This document shows positions 48,828-57,675 of a stretch of 64,000 nucleotides of DNA, piece after piece. The notes under the pieces were generated by a model. It did not search any database, had not been told where the DNA came from, and was given only the letters and a program-made list of their open reading frames with translations. Each line of letters begins with the position of its first letter. The first letter of the stretch is position 1. Position numbers and translations under genes: made by a program. Location: positions 1,700,001 through 1,764,000 of the forward strand of contig NZ_CP082333.1 of NCBI RefSeq assembly GCF_019890935.1. Reading direction: 5' to 3'. The stretch is from Exiguobacterium acetylicum (GTDB lineage Bacteria; Bacillota; Bacilli; Exiguobacteriales; Exiguobacteriaceae).

Positions 48828-51272
48828 TTACTGTTTCAATTCGTGAACGAGGTTTTCCTGCTTTCGTCGGGTGACGAACCAAGCGATGCCTATGACAAGC
48901 ACTATCAAACCGGCACTGGTTCCGGCAATCGTCGGTACATTGAAGTAAAATGATCCCGTATCATCGATCCGTGTCATGAAGAAGGTCGCACCAAGACCAC
49001 TGATCAGTCCAAAGGTGATGCCACTCCCAATGAATAAGAGCATTTGAATGAGTGTCAGCTGACGAAGCTTGTTCTGTGTCAACGCAATCGTTCGTAGCAA
49101 GGCGTATTCGCCTCGTTTTCCACTCACGAAACTGAGTAAGGCGTTCGCAAGTCCGAACCAGACGGATCCACTCATGACGACGAGCGCAATCAAGAAGACG
49201 AACCAGCGTTCCGTCGTTTGTTGCTCTGCATCGCGAAGCGCGTCAGATAGTCGATTCACTTGCAATGTCGGATAACTTTCTGTGATCTCTGATAATGTTG
49301 TGGTCATTTGCGCCTTCGATAATTCGGACGGAACGTCGATAAAGACATTCAATATCTGATCGTTCGGTTGCCGCAGCTGCTCGTTCCGCCAATCCACGAG
49401 GATGTCTGGTGCCATCTTCTTTTCGATTCCAACGATTCGGAATTGACCGACCGAAACGCTTCGTTCTTGTTCCCCGTCCCACCGCCCGAGCGGCAACGTA
49501 TCGCCTTTTTCGAGACTGTGTTTTTTAGCAAAGGTCCGTGAGACGATGATTCCTTCTGTGTCACTCGTCTGTTCTCCCGCTAAGACGTCAAGACGACGAT
49601 AGTCCGTCAATTCGTATTCAATCGAGACATCTTCTTGAGGCGACTGGTATTCGAGTGAATTTCGAGACGACAGGAAGGTCGCTTTTGCGCCAGGTAGTTC
49701 CGTTTCAATTTGTCGAATCAATTGCAGCGGGTTTCCTTGCGATCCTTCATCTAAACGACTCTTTAAGACGACCTCCGTCGGATATTGGCTGATGATGTAC
49801 TTCCGCTCATTTTGTTGTACCGTCTCAAGGAACGTCGAGCCGATGACGACGATGATCATCAAGACTTGAACGATCAGCATCAACCAGGCATTTTTCCGAA
49901 GTTGCGGTAATACGCCCCGGAAGGCGACGAAACTTGTCGGTCCCGCTAACCGACGAACGATCGGTTCCGCTCGCTGGAGCACTCCCTTCAAGAGGAGTGG
50001 CGTCACAAGATACATCGTCAGTAAAAAGGCGACAGTCGCACCGAGCCAGGCGATTGCCCGTGACCCTTCCGTACTGGCAATCACTTCAGCGAATAACACC
50101 AAACTGACGGTCAATCCACTACTGAACAGGACGAGACGTTTTCGCCGGGTCGGTCGCGACGCCGTTTTCAGATTTTCTCGCAAGACGTGGAGTGGTAACA
50201 CATCCCGTTTTCGGTAAGCCGTACTCGCGAGCAACAGCAGAATTAACAAAGCACTACCGAACGTTACGAGCATCAAGAACGCTCCCTGTTCGATCATGAG
50301 GGAGACGATCATTTTACCCTCTGTCGGCCATACGAGTTGACCGAGTAACGGGAAGAAAATACTGCCTAGAATCGTAAGCATCGTGCCCGCTAAGACAATC
50401 AATCCAGATTGAACGAAGAACAGCTGAAACAGTTGCCGTGTCGTCGCCCCAAGCGTCCGCATGATCGCAAATTGGACGGCATATTTACGTAAATACAAGT
50501 CAAAATTCGCCATCAAGATGAAGCCGGACACGACAAGGATCAATACTGACAAGATTCCGATGTAGCCGTTCAGCGCCGGTGAGAGCGCTTGCCCTTCCGA
50601 AAGTTCAATCCGGAGCTCCGGATTCGCTTTGACGAGTGTATCGGCATAGTGGACGAGATCCGCCTCTTTTTTTAGATTGAGCAAGACGGCTTTCGTTTCG
50701 ATCGGATGATACTTCTTCAGATCAGCATACGAAAGCAAGACTTGATCGTGCGAGACTCCCAGTGTTTTTGAATTTGGTAAAATCTCACGGATTCGATACG
50801 TCGCTTCTCCGACGCGAAGCGTTTGCCCGACACTACGATCAAGCGACGTCGCGAGTCGATCTGACACGATCACTTCTCCCTGTTTCAATTCGTTCGTGAA
50901 ATGATACCGACTTTTCGTCAGGGCATCCGAATGAACTCCTATCGTCTCCACGTCGGCCATCGCTTGACCAGCGACGCGCGCTGTCGTCTGTAAGATCGAC
51001 TCTGCGCCCAAGACATCGTGATCCTTTTTAAGTTGCTCAAACACGGACTGATCCGTCCGCTCGTCTTCAGGTGTATATTTGACCGTCAGATCGACTTGAC
51101 CATATCTTTGTACACGATCTGTCTCGATAGCGGCTTGATTATGTAGTAAAAAAATGACCATCGTTAAGACAAGACCAATCGAAATCATGACGCTTCCGAT
51201 TGAGGTCACTAAAATCATCGGACTTTTACGGTACAGTCGGTGGGAAAGACGAAAGAGATGTTGTCGTTTCAT
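48828..51272 (-). CDS. FtsX-family ABC permease (814 aa)
   Basis: 814 residues: TM1 near residues 18-43 (LVTSIGSVMISIGLVLTMVIF), an ectodomain to about 240, first FtsX domain with VQFAIMRTLGATTRQLFQLFF, a fifth segment, second ectodomain (about 470-680) and a second FtsX domain with GEYALLRTIALTQNKLRQLTLIQ. It is the two-module type (LolC/BceB-like in size but with two large ectodomains). Its ATPase is directly upstream with ATGA overlap. This type takes part in lipoprotein or antimicrobial peptide handling; the substrate is open. Confidence 0.88.
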   Translation of the reverse strand: MKRQHLFRLSHRLYRKSPMILVTSIGSVMISIGLVLTMVIFLLHNQAAIETDRVQRYGQVDLTVKYTPEDERTDQSVFEQLKKDHDVLGAESILQTTARVAGQAMADVETIGVHSDALTKSRYHFTNELKQGEVIVSDRLATSLDRSVGQTLRVGEATYRIREILPNSKTLGVSHDQVLLSYADLKKYHPIETKAVLLNLKKEADLVHYADTLVKANPELRIELSEGQALSPALNGYIGILSVLILVVSGFILMANFDLYLRKYAVQFAIMRTLGATTRQLFQLFFVQSGLIVLAGTMLTILGSIFFPLLGQLVWPTEGKMIVSLMIEQGAFLMLVTFGSALLILLLLASTAYRKRDVLPLHVLRENLKTASRPTRRKRLVLFSSGLTVSLVLFAEVIASTEGSRAIAWLGATVAFLLTMYLVTPLLLKGVLQRAEPIVRRLAGPTSFVAFRGVLPQLRKNAWLMLIVQVLMIIVVIGSTFLETVQQNERKYIISQYPTEVVLKSRLDEGSQGNPLQLIRQIETELPGAKATFLSSRNSLEYQSPQEDVSIEYELTDYRRLDVLAGEQTSDTEGIIVSRTFAKKHSLEKGDTLPLGRWDGEQERSVSVGQFRIVGIEKKMAPDILVDWRNEQLRQPNDQILNVFIDVPSELSKAQMTTTLSEITESYPTLQVNRLSDALRDAEQQTTERWFVFLIALVVMSGSVWFGLANALLSFVSGKRGEYALLRTIALTQNKLRQLTLIQMLLFIGSGITFGLISGLGATFFMTRIDDTGSFYFNVPTIAGTSAGLIVLVIGIAWFVTRRKQENLVHELKQ

Positions 51273-52012
51273 ACAGCCCCCACGAACTGCTCGTATGTCT
51301 CTAAGATCGGCGCCACGTCTCCGGTTGACAGCTGATCGGCAACGATCTGTCCGTCATGGAAATACAGCACCCGTTTCGCATGAGCAGCTACGGTCGCATC
51401 ATGGGTCACGAGCAGGATGCTCGTTAATTGTTCGCGATTGAGTTCTTGAAGCAACTGCATGATTTCAGCAGATGTCTTGAAATCGAGGTTTCCCGTCGGC
51501 TCATCCGCTAAGATGATCGGTGGTCGACTGATCAAGGCACGTGCGATTGCGACACGTTGTTGTTGCCCACCCGACAGCTCTTGCGGTCGATGATTGTTCC
51601 ACTTCGTCAGTCCGACTCGTTTGAGCCAAGTGTCCACCTCTTGATTGATCGTTTTATCATCCATCCCCTTCAGCATCAATGGTAAAGCGACATTCTCCTG
51701 AACCGTCAAATCATCGAGCAGATGAAACGATTGAAAGATGAACCCGATGTGCTGTTGTCGGTATAACGTCGCAGCAGGTTCAGTGAAGATGTCGCGTTGC
51801 CGTTTTTCCTTTAAGGTCAACGTACCGCCGGTTGGCGCATCAAGCGCTCCCAGGATATTCAACAGTGTACTTTTCCCGGAGCCACTCGTGCCCATGATGG
51901 CGATGAATCCTCCTTCCTCTAACGTAAAGCTGACTTGTTTTAATGCATGGATTGTCTCCGTTCCACGTATGTAGGTTTTTGATAACCGTTCGACTTCTAA
52001 TAAAGCTGACAC
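51269..52012 (-). CDS. ABC transporter ATP-binding protein (LolD/MacB type)
   Basis: 247 residues from the GTG at 52012 (AAGGAGGG upstream). Walker [11 protein letters not shown]-loop FQSFHLLDD, signature [15 protein letters not shown], Walker [13 protein letters not shown] and H-switch LVTHD. Partner of the 814-residue permease. First gene of a four-gene minus-strand operon that ends at the terminator at 47950. Confidence 0.92.
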   Translation of the reverse strand: MSALLEVERLSKTYIRGTETIHALKQVSFTLEEGGFIAIMGTSGSGKSTLLNILGALDAPTGGTLTLKEKRQRDIFTEPAATLYRQQHIGFIFQSFHLLDDLTVQENVALPLMLKGMDDKTINQEVDTWLKRVGLTKWNNHRPQELSGGQQQRVAIARALISRPPIILADEPTGNLDFKTSAEIMQLLQELNREQLTSILLVTHDATVAAHAKRVLYFHDGQIVADQLSTGDVAPILETYEQFVGAV

Positions 52013-52083
52013 GCATATCCCTCCTTAGTTATTCCGTCTTTATCATAACCATAATAAGGATGATTTAGAAGTAAATGCAAAAA

Positions 52084-52110
52084 AACTCCTCATTCAAACG
52101 ACGAGGAGTT
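52084..52110 (-). terminator. Intrinsic terminator of the cytidine deaminase gene
   Basis: AACTCCTC (52084-52091) pairs with GAGGAGTT (52103-52110); the A-run to the left gives the T-run on the minus strand. Confidence 0.7.
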
Positions 52111-52115
52111 ACTGG

Positions 52116-52538
52116 TTATTGTCGGACATATTTTAATGGAATCAAATCTGCAATCCGGACTTTCGTCAACTGATCGTCGATCGTTAAGAGGACAAATGCG
52201 TCCGGTGCATAGTCGGAAATCAATTCGCGACACATGCCGCACGGACTGACGACGCGGATCGTTCGGTCAGCCTCATCCGAATAGGGATGTCGGACGGCGA
52301 CGATCGTCTCAAAATCCGTCAATCCATCCGTGATGGCGGAACCGATCGTGATGGCTTCCGCGCACACCGTCACCCGTCCGACATAGGCTTCGACATGAAC
52401 CCCCGTTTTTATTGCGCCATCTTTTGTCCGCAACGCAGCTGCGACGTGATGTTTATCGTCAGCGTAACGGCTTTGAATCGTTTCAGTTGCTCGTTCGACC
52501 AGTTGCAGGTCGGCTTCAGTAATCGGATAAGTCTGCAT
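52116..52538 (-). CDS. Cytidine deaminase-family protein
   Basis: 140 residues. Zinc motifs: VCAEAITIG (Cys ligand and catalytic Glu) and SPCGMCREL (two Cys ligands). The pattern C-A-E and PCxxC is that of homotetrameric cytidine deaminases; the surrounding HVEAYVGRV instead of the usual VENASY is closer to blasticidin-S-deaminase-like members, so the substrate may not be cytidine. Single gene 10 bases after fetB on the same strand, and probably read with fetAB. Confidence 0.8.
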   Translation of the reverse strand: MQTYPITEADLQLVERATETIQSRYADDKHHVAAALRTKDGAIKTGVHVEAYVGRVTVCAEAITIGSAITDGLTDFETIVAVRHPYSDEADRTIRVVSPCGMCRELISDYAPDAFVLLTIDDQLTKVRIADLIPLKYVRQ

Positions 52539-52548
52539 AACGTGCTCC

Positions 52549-53319
52549 TTACGTGTCTTTTTTCTTATAGGTCAAACCGATGAATTGTGCTTTTTCATTG
52601 AACAGTCGACGGTAGGATAGAAAACCAACGAGGACCGATGCCATCGCCGCCGTCGTCAAAATCAGGAATAGAATCAATAGTTGATAAAGGACCGCTTCCA
52701 TTGGATCGGCGCCACCGATGATCAACCCACTCATCATCCCTGGCAGTTGGACGAGCCCCATCGTTTTTTGCGCTTCGATCGTTGGAATCATACTTGTCCG
52801 GATCGCGCCTTTTAAGCTCGTATCAATCGCTGTCTTCGCATCTCCACCAAGTGAAAGAATCAGTTCGATGACCTCGTCGCTTCGTTCGACCTCGTCCTTG
52901 AACTTATTGAGAAACAATAAGGACAAGATCATACAGTTTCCGATGACCATCCCGCTGATCGGAATGACTTGCTGGGCTTCGAACGGAATGATTTGTAACC
53001 CGAGCAAAATGCCCATCGTCAATGCTTCGACCGCAATCAGTGTGAACAAGATGATCCACTGGATCCCGGGAATCCCGTCCCCTTTACGGATGACGTTCAG
53101 TGTCGCTGCACCGATCATCAACAGAATCATCAGTAACATAAAAATTGGACTGCCGCTTTCAAAGACGAACGTCAGAATATAACCGATGATCAAGAGTTGA
53201 ACGATTGATCGAACGGTTGCGATGAGGATGTCCTTCTCTAGACCAAGCCGTAACGTCCGCGCTAAAACGAGGGGGATCAAAATGAAGATGAGTGAAGTTG
53301 CCAGTTGGAGGTAACTCAT
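52549..53319 (-). CDS. fetB: FetB-type iron exporter permease
   Basis: 256 residues, about seven membrane segments, UPF0014 family: IPLVLARTLRLGLEKDILIATVRSIVQL at the start, ISGMVIGNCMILSLLFLNKF, LSLGGDAKTAI and LPGMMSGLIIGGADPMEAVLYQ are family hallmarks. With FetA it exports iron and protects against peroxide stress in E. coli. Start overlaps the FetA stop by ATGA. Confidence 0.9.
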   Translation of the reverse strand: MSYLQLATSLIFILIPLVLARTLRLGLEKDILIATVRSIVQLLIIGYILTFVFESGSPIFMLLMILLMIGAATLNVIRKGDGIPGIQWIILFTLIAVEALTMGILLGLQIIPFEAQQVIPISGMVIGNCMILSLLFLNKFKDEVERSDEVIELILSLGGDAKTAIDTSLKGAIRTSMIPTIEAQKTMGLVQLPGMMSGLIIGGADPMEAVLYQLLILFLILTTAAMASVLVGFLSYRRLFNEKAQFIGLTYKKKDT

Positions 53320-54017
53320 ACCGATTCCCCCTTCAAGAAAGCTTGTGTCTCTGCTTGACCACTTGAAACGAGTTCCTTGAATGCACCAGACTCAATCAAT
53401 CGACCGTCTTTTAAAAACCAGACGTCGTCGCTGACCCGCTTGGCTTGCTCTAAGTCATGCGTAATCCAAATAATTGTCGTCTGTAACTCCTGCTGTAAAT
53501 CAAGAATTAACTTCTCAATCTCCTGTACCATCCGGTAATCGAGACTTGCCGTGATTTCGTCAAGCAGCAGGACGTCCGGTCGATTGACGAGTGTCCGCGC
53601 GATTCCGAGTCGGCTTCGTTCGCCACCGGACAAATCTTTGACCGGTCGCTCAAGTTCGACGGATAGGTCAACTTGTTGTAGCAAACGTTCCGCTTCTTCG
53701 CGCGGTAACGATTCACCGAAGATCGATTTCGGCAAATTGATATTATCGTAGACAGTACCCGGAATCATCGGCGCGCTTTGGAACGCCATCCCGATCCGTT
53801 TGCGGACGTCGAGCAGATTCATCTGCTCTAGTCGTTCGCCTCGAAAACGAATTTCGCCGCGATCGGGAGAAATTAGTCCATTGATGTGTTTCAATGTCGT
53901 CGATTTCCCGGCACCACTTGGTCCGACGAGCGTTGTAATGACACCTTCGCGGAACTCACCTGTTATTTCGTGTAAGATGTGTTGATAGCTGACTTCGTGA
54001 AACGTAAGAATCGACAT
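53316..54017 (-). CDS. fetA: FetA-type iron exporter ATP-binding protein
   Basis: 233 residues: Walker A GPSGAGKST, Q-loop FQSAPMIPG, signature LSGGERSRLGIARTL, Walker B VLLLDEITASLD and H-switch WITHD. It is coupled to fetB by ATGA overlap. The Walker B DEITASLD with Thr-Ala replacing Pro-Thr is the usual FetA form. A 9-bp hairpin lies just upstream of its ribosome site (54046-54080). Confidence 0.9.
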   Translation of the reverse strand: MSILTFHEVSYQHILHEITGEFREGVITTLVGPSGAGKSTTLKHINGLISPDRGEIRFRGERLEQMNLLDVRKRIGMAFQSAPMIPGTVYDNINLPKSIFGESLPREEAERLLQQVDLSVELERPVKDLSGGERSRLGIARTLVNRPDVLLLDEITASLDYRMVQEIEKLILDLQQELQTTIIWITHDLEQAKRVSDDVWFLKDGRLIESGAFKELVSSGQAETQAFLKGESV

Positions 54018-54045
54018 ACCGTGTGTTCACCTGACTTTCTACAAG

Positions 54046-54080
54046 TTTCGGGTAATGCTCCTGTAGTGTTGTACCCGAAA
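54046..54080. terminator. Hairpin between the NUDIX gene and fetA
   Basis: TTTCGGGTA (54046-54054) pairs perfectly with TACCCGAAA (54072-54080). No T-run follows, so it may be a weak terminator of the NUDIX gene or a leader structure of fetA. Confidence 0.35.
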
Positions 54081-54113
54081 ATCCGTCACGTTAGTACGTC
54101 AAGCGACACTTCC

Positions 54114-54554
54114 TTAAACGTGGATGATTTCTCCAGCAAAGTCATACGGTACCGTTCGACCAGCAAAGAGCGATTCTTTTGATGCTTCCGGTAAATTGAG
54201 GTGTTTGAACGCTTCTTCACGGTCCATCCAGACGAGTCCGGAAATTTCTTCTGGAACATTCGTCTTTAATTGACCGGAGGTGATTTTTCCCGCGAAGAAG
54301 AAAAAGAGACAATGTTCCCCCGCTTGCGGGAAGAATGCTTCTGCCAGATGGACGATGTCACCTGGTATGATTGTAAATCCTGTCTCTTCCAGAACTTCAC
54401 GCGTGATTGCCGTATGTAGCGTTTCGTCGCGCTCGACTGTCCCACCGGGCAATGTATAGTAGTCACCATGATCGCCACGATTCTCGACCATCAATAATTG
54501 ATCGCCGGTTTCATTAAATAATGTCGCATAGACGATGTTTTTGCGGATATTCAT
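54114..54554 (-). CDS. NUDIX hydrolase
   Basis: 146 residues. The Nudix box starts at GGTVERDETLHTAITREVLEETG (key residues G, E-T, R-E-x-x-E-E-T-G all there) and is followed by YxxAEAFFPQAGEHCLFFFFAGK, the arrangement of MutT/ADP-ribose-type enzymes. AGGAGG before the ATG. Substrate not predictable. It has its own transcript or the start of the fetAB unit, 97 bases upstream of fetA. Confidence 0.86.
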   Translation of the reverse strand: MNIRKNIVYATLFNETGDQLLMVENRGDHGDYYTLPGGTVERDETLHTAITREVLEETGFTIIPGDIVHLAEAFFPQAGEHCLFFFFAGKITSGQLKTNVPEEISGLVWMDREEAFKHLNLPEASKESLFAGRTVPYDFAGEIIHV

Positions 54555-54609
54555 GTTCGTCCTCCTATCGTTTTGTACATCTGCTGTTTCTGATTAAAAC
54601 GTGTTGTTT

Positions 54610-56208
54610 TTAATATGCCTTTTCTAACTCATTTGTCCAAACTTCAATTTGACCTTCTAGGAACGCCATCAACTCCTTCAGTTCCGCATCACTTGGTAAG
54701 AAGGATACGCCAGCTCTCGCATAGACGTCTTGGATCGAATGGGTTTGACTAAGCGCCAAGGCTGCGATGAAATCTTTCAGCGTTTGGTCAGGGTCTTTCG
54801 TGAAACGGTGATAAACCTGGAGAGCGGCGATTTGAGCAATCGCGTACTCGATGTAATAAAAAGGTGTCTCAAAGAGATGGATGACACTCATCCATGCGTG
54901 ACCTTTCCAATCGGGTGTTTCCGACCAATCGATGACGTCCGTATCGTATGACTCTCGGAGATCAGCATAATAGGCATGTCGTTCTTTTGGATCATGACCC
55001 GGGTAAGCATAGAGCCATGATTGAAAACGATCGACGATGATCGTCTCGGGTAAGAACTCGACAATGGAACGAATCTGTTCCAGTTTTGCCCGGGCAACGT
55101 CTTTTTTATCCGAAATCACCTGATGCCATTCGTTCATCGTCAACAACTCGAGCGACATGGCAGCGAACTCCCCTACTTCAAGCGGAATTGGTTGTAGTCC
55201 GTCGTACGTTTCTTTCATCGCATCATGATGGACGGCATGGCCGATCTCATGCATAAAGATGACGAGATCATCGAAGGTATCGATGCGATTCATGAATAAG
55301 AACGATTGTTGTTCGACCGGTAAATACTCACAAAACCCTCCGCCCGCTTTGTTCGACCGGGCACCGATATCGAGATGATTCATCAGTCGCATGTCTTTTA
55401 ATACGTCAGCAAAATAGGGGTGAACGCTCTCGAGGATGGCTTGAGTCTGATCTAAGAATGAAGTATCAGAACCGCTCACGTGATGATCAATCTGTGTATA
55501 GGCCGATTGCCGGACATCCCACGGATGGAGCGCCTGTTTGCCGAGAAACGTTTGTTGTTCGCGCTGAAATCGCCGTTTGACCGGTAGAAAGTCGGATTGA
55601 ATGATGGTGGCGTAATGATCGACATCTTGACTCGTATAATCAACGCGTCCGAGTTCTACAAAAGCTAGTTCCTCGAATCCGATCTTACCACTTGCAGTGG
55701 CACGCGCTTGTCGTAACTCAACGAGTCGTGAAAACAACGGTTGAATGACGGATTCCTTCATGCGGAACGCTTCCTCAATCGATAAGAGCGCTTGTTTTCG
55801 AGTGGATTCATCCGCGTCAAATAAAACAGCATAGAGATCCGAAACCGGCTCTCCCGACTTTGTCAGCATCGTCGCCTCAATTCGGAGATAGTCTTGAATA
55901 AGACTAGCTTCCTCTTCTGTCACACTTGTTGCTCTGAGTGATTGTTCAAAACGTGCTCTCGTTCGAAGTGTGACGTCATCACGCGAGACGATATCCATTT
56001 TTACGGAACGTCTCAACGTATCGAGCTTATCCGATAGCTGCTGACGCCCTTGTTCGTATTCAGAAATGGTACCGGGGTCTGTGACGTCCTGGAGATACGC
56101 ATTTTTTTGTTTGAGCAATGTCTCTTCCATTTGGAGAATCGAATGAATCCGACTCTCCATGTTCTGATCGTACAAGACATCATATGTATGAAATTGAGAT
56201 TCTTTCAA
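54610..56208 (-). CDS. M3-family oligoendopeptidase
   Basis: 532 residues from the TTG at 56208 (AAAGGAG 12 bases upstream; no better start). Zinc motif HEIGH at residues 320-324 with H-H-D following, and the downstream Glu in LEVGEFAAMSLELLT (third ligand). C-terminal part AYAQIAALQVYHRF and LSLGKTHSI-like LALSQTHSIQDVYARAG are typical of the PepF/M3 family. It cleaves short cytoplasmic peptides. Somewhat shorter than PepF (about 600) and of the type annotated M3 family oligoendopeptidase. Confidence 0.88.
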   Translation of the reverse strand: MKESQFHTYDVLYDQNMESRIHSILQMEETLLKQKNAYLQDVTDPGTISEYEQGRQQLSDKLDTLRRSVKMDIVSRDDVTLRTRARFEQSLRATSVTEEEASLIQDYLRIEATMLTKSGEPVSDLYAVLFDADESTRKQALLSIEEAFRMKESVIQPLFSRLVELRQARATASGKIGFEELAFVELGRVDYTSQDVDHYATIIQSDFLPVKRRFQREQQTFLGKQALHPWDVRQSAYTQIDHHVSGSDTSFLDQTQAILESVHPYFADVLKDMRLMNHLDIGARSNKAGGGFCEYLPVEQQSFLFMNRIDTFDDLVIFMHEIGHAVHHDAMKETYDGLQPIPLEVGEFAAMSLELLTMNEWHQVISDKKDVARAKLEQIRSIVEFLPETIIVDRFQSWLYAYPGHDPKERHAYYADLRESYDTDVIDWSETPDWKGHAWMSVIHLFETPFYYIEYAIAQIAALQVYHRFTKDPDQTLKDFIAALALSQTHSIQDVYARAGVSFLPSDAELKELMAFLEGQIEVWTNELEKAY

Positions 56209-56280
56209 AATTGTTCACATCTCCTTTCATCTTATTCTAGTATACAGTTTATTCCATTAATTTGATTCATTTATCGTTAA

Positions 56281-56316
56281 AAAGGAGCATCCAGTCAATC
56301 GACTGGGTGCTCCTTT
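56281..56316. terminator. Bidirectional terminator
   Basis: AAAGGAGCATCCAGTC and GACTGGGTGCTCCTTT form a 16-bp stem (one G-T pair) with AATC loop. It ends the small gene at 56325 on the minus strand; the M3 gene starts beyond it. Confidence 0.8.
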
Positions 56317-56324
56317 AGATGCTT

Positions 56325-56474
56325 TCAAAAATCACGATGATTTTGTTGCTGATGGACATCATGTTGGTTCAGTGTGTACTCCTGATCGTCGAGCGAGCGA
56401 TGTTTCGATTGACTCCGCGCTGAAATGAACCAGACGACTCCACCAACGGCGAGAAAGATAGCAATGAAGATCAT
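56325..56474 (-). CDS. 49-aa single-TM small protein
   Basis: 49 residues: MIFIAIFLAVGGVVWFISA membrane segment, then a hydrophilic, His/Gln-rich tail (SQSKHRSLDDQEYTLNQHD and QQQNHRDF). AAAGGAGGG stands before the ATG and a terminator follows 9 bases after the stop, so it is a complete single-gene unit. No family recognised. Confidence 0.55.
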   Translation of the reverse strand: MIFIAIFLAVGGVVWFISARSQSKHRSLDDQEYTLNQHDVHQQQNHRDF

Positions 56475-56574
56475 AGACACCCTCCTTTAGATTCCTTTTT
56501 TACTTTATTCTTCCAACTCCCTGGTTTTTCCTTTACGATAAGATAGAAGATATTAATTTATAGGGGGCGTTAGG

Positions 56575-56757
56575 ATGTTCGGCAAAGAACCGACATGTAT
56601 GCATTGCGGCAAAACGATTGAAGGAAACGAAAAAGTCTACATCCAGATGCGCTATCCGAAACATCGCGGGATGACGGAAGTCAAAGCATACCTAAAAAGC
56701 GAAGGACGTTTCATTTGTGAGCAATGTTTTGCTGAAAAGACAGAGTCAAAGGGGTAA
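56575..56757 (+). CDS. Small zinc-ribbon protein
   Basis: 60 residues with two CxxC pairs, CMHCGK at residues 8-13 and CEQCF near residue 49, and an IQMRYPKHRGMTEVKAYLKSEG middle typical of small zinc-ribbon proteins of Bacillales that are sometimes mislabelled as Fe3+ hydroxamate transport proteins. TAGGGGGCG ribosome site. It lies 6 bases before the epimerase gene and is probably co-transcribed. Confidence 0.7.
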   Translation: MFGKEPTCMHCGKTIEGNEKVYIQMRYPKHRGMTEVKAYLKSEGRFICEQCFAEKTESKG

Positions 56758-56763
56758 GCACTT

Positions 56764-57627
56764 ATGAACCTGAAAGAGAGTACGATTTTAATTACAGGAA
56801 TGACCGGGACGCTTGGCTCTCGTGTTGCGCGACGTTTTCTAGAAGAAGCGCGTGAAGTGCGCGGTTTGTATCGCTCTAAGGAACAAGCGGATCAATACGC
56901 TTTCAAAGATGTCCACGCAGTCATCGGTGAGCTCGGTGATCCGGATTCGCTTCTTACAGCACTTCAAGGCGTCGATCTGTTGATTCACTGTGCTGCCTAT
57001 CTCGGAGACGATCCCGATTTAGCACAGGAAGCAAATGTCACAGGTGTACAACATCTCGCGGATGCTGCGACAAAAGCTCGTGTCAAGCGCATCGTTCACA
57101 TCTCGACGACTTCCGTGTACGGCGAAGTCGTGAGTGGACATTTTATGGAACCGTCACCACTCCTACCGTCCGAACACGTCTACATTCATACAAAACAGGA
57201 ATCCGAACGCCTGTTACAGGAAAATACACCCGATTCCGATTTAATCATCTTACGTCCAGGATCAATTTGTGCCGAGGAGCAGTCCTACTGGGGGGATCGT
57301 CAAGTCGAGCGGATGAAGGAGGCGGATGTGATTACCTGGGTGCATCCGGATGATGTCGTTCCGTGGGTCCATACGGATAATTTAGTCGAAATGATCGTCA
57401 TCGCCGCAAAAAATGCGCATAATGGGGACATCTTTAATGCGATCGATGCGAATCTACCTGAGACGGATTTCCGGATGAAGTTGATCACAGCAAGTGACAA
57501 GCCGTACCAAACACCGAATCGTCCGGCGGAATGCGCTACTTTCTCGAACGAACGAATCAAACGACTCGGATATATTCCATTACGAACGCCGCAAGAGACG
57601 ATTGAACAGTTGGTCAAATCGTTTTAA
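56764..57627 (+). CDS. NAD(P)-dependent epimerase/dehydratase (extended SDR)
   Basis: 287 residues. Rossmann motif ITGMTGTLGSRVARR (GxxGxxG), catalytic STTSVYG and YIHTK (YxxxK) intact, and the substrate segment VHPDDVVPWVHTDNLVEMI. It belongs to the atypical/extended SDR group of NAD-dependent epimerases. The substrate is unknown. AGGGGTAAGC precedes the ATG. A terminator follows. Confidence 0.87.
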   Translation: MNLKESTILITGMTGTLGSRVARRFLEEAREVRGLYRSKEQADQYAFKDVHAVIGELGDPDSLLTALQGVDLLIHCAAYLGDDPDLAQEANVTGVQHLADAATKARVKRIVHISTTSVYGEVVSGHFMEPSPLLPSEHVYIHTKQESERLLQENTPDSDLIILRPGSICAEEQSYWGDRQVERMKEADVITWVHPDDVVPWVHTDNLVEMIVIAAKNAHNGDIFNAIDANLPETDFRMKLITASDKPYQTPNRPAECATFSNERIKRLGYIPLRTPQETIEQLVKSF

Positions 57628-57633
57628 TAACGA

Positions 57634-57668
57634 AATAGGCATCGAATTCGAGTGATTCGGTGCCTATT
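57634..57668. terminator. Bidirectional terminator
   Basis: AATAGGCATCGAAT (57634-57647) pairs with ATTCGGTGCCTATT (57655-57668, one G-T pair), then TTT; it separates the epimerase and the convergent phosphotransferase. Confidence 0.8.
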
Positions 57669-57675
57669 TTTATGC

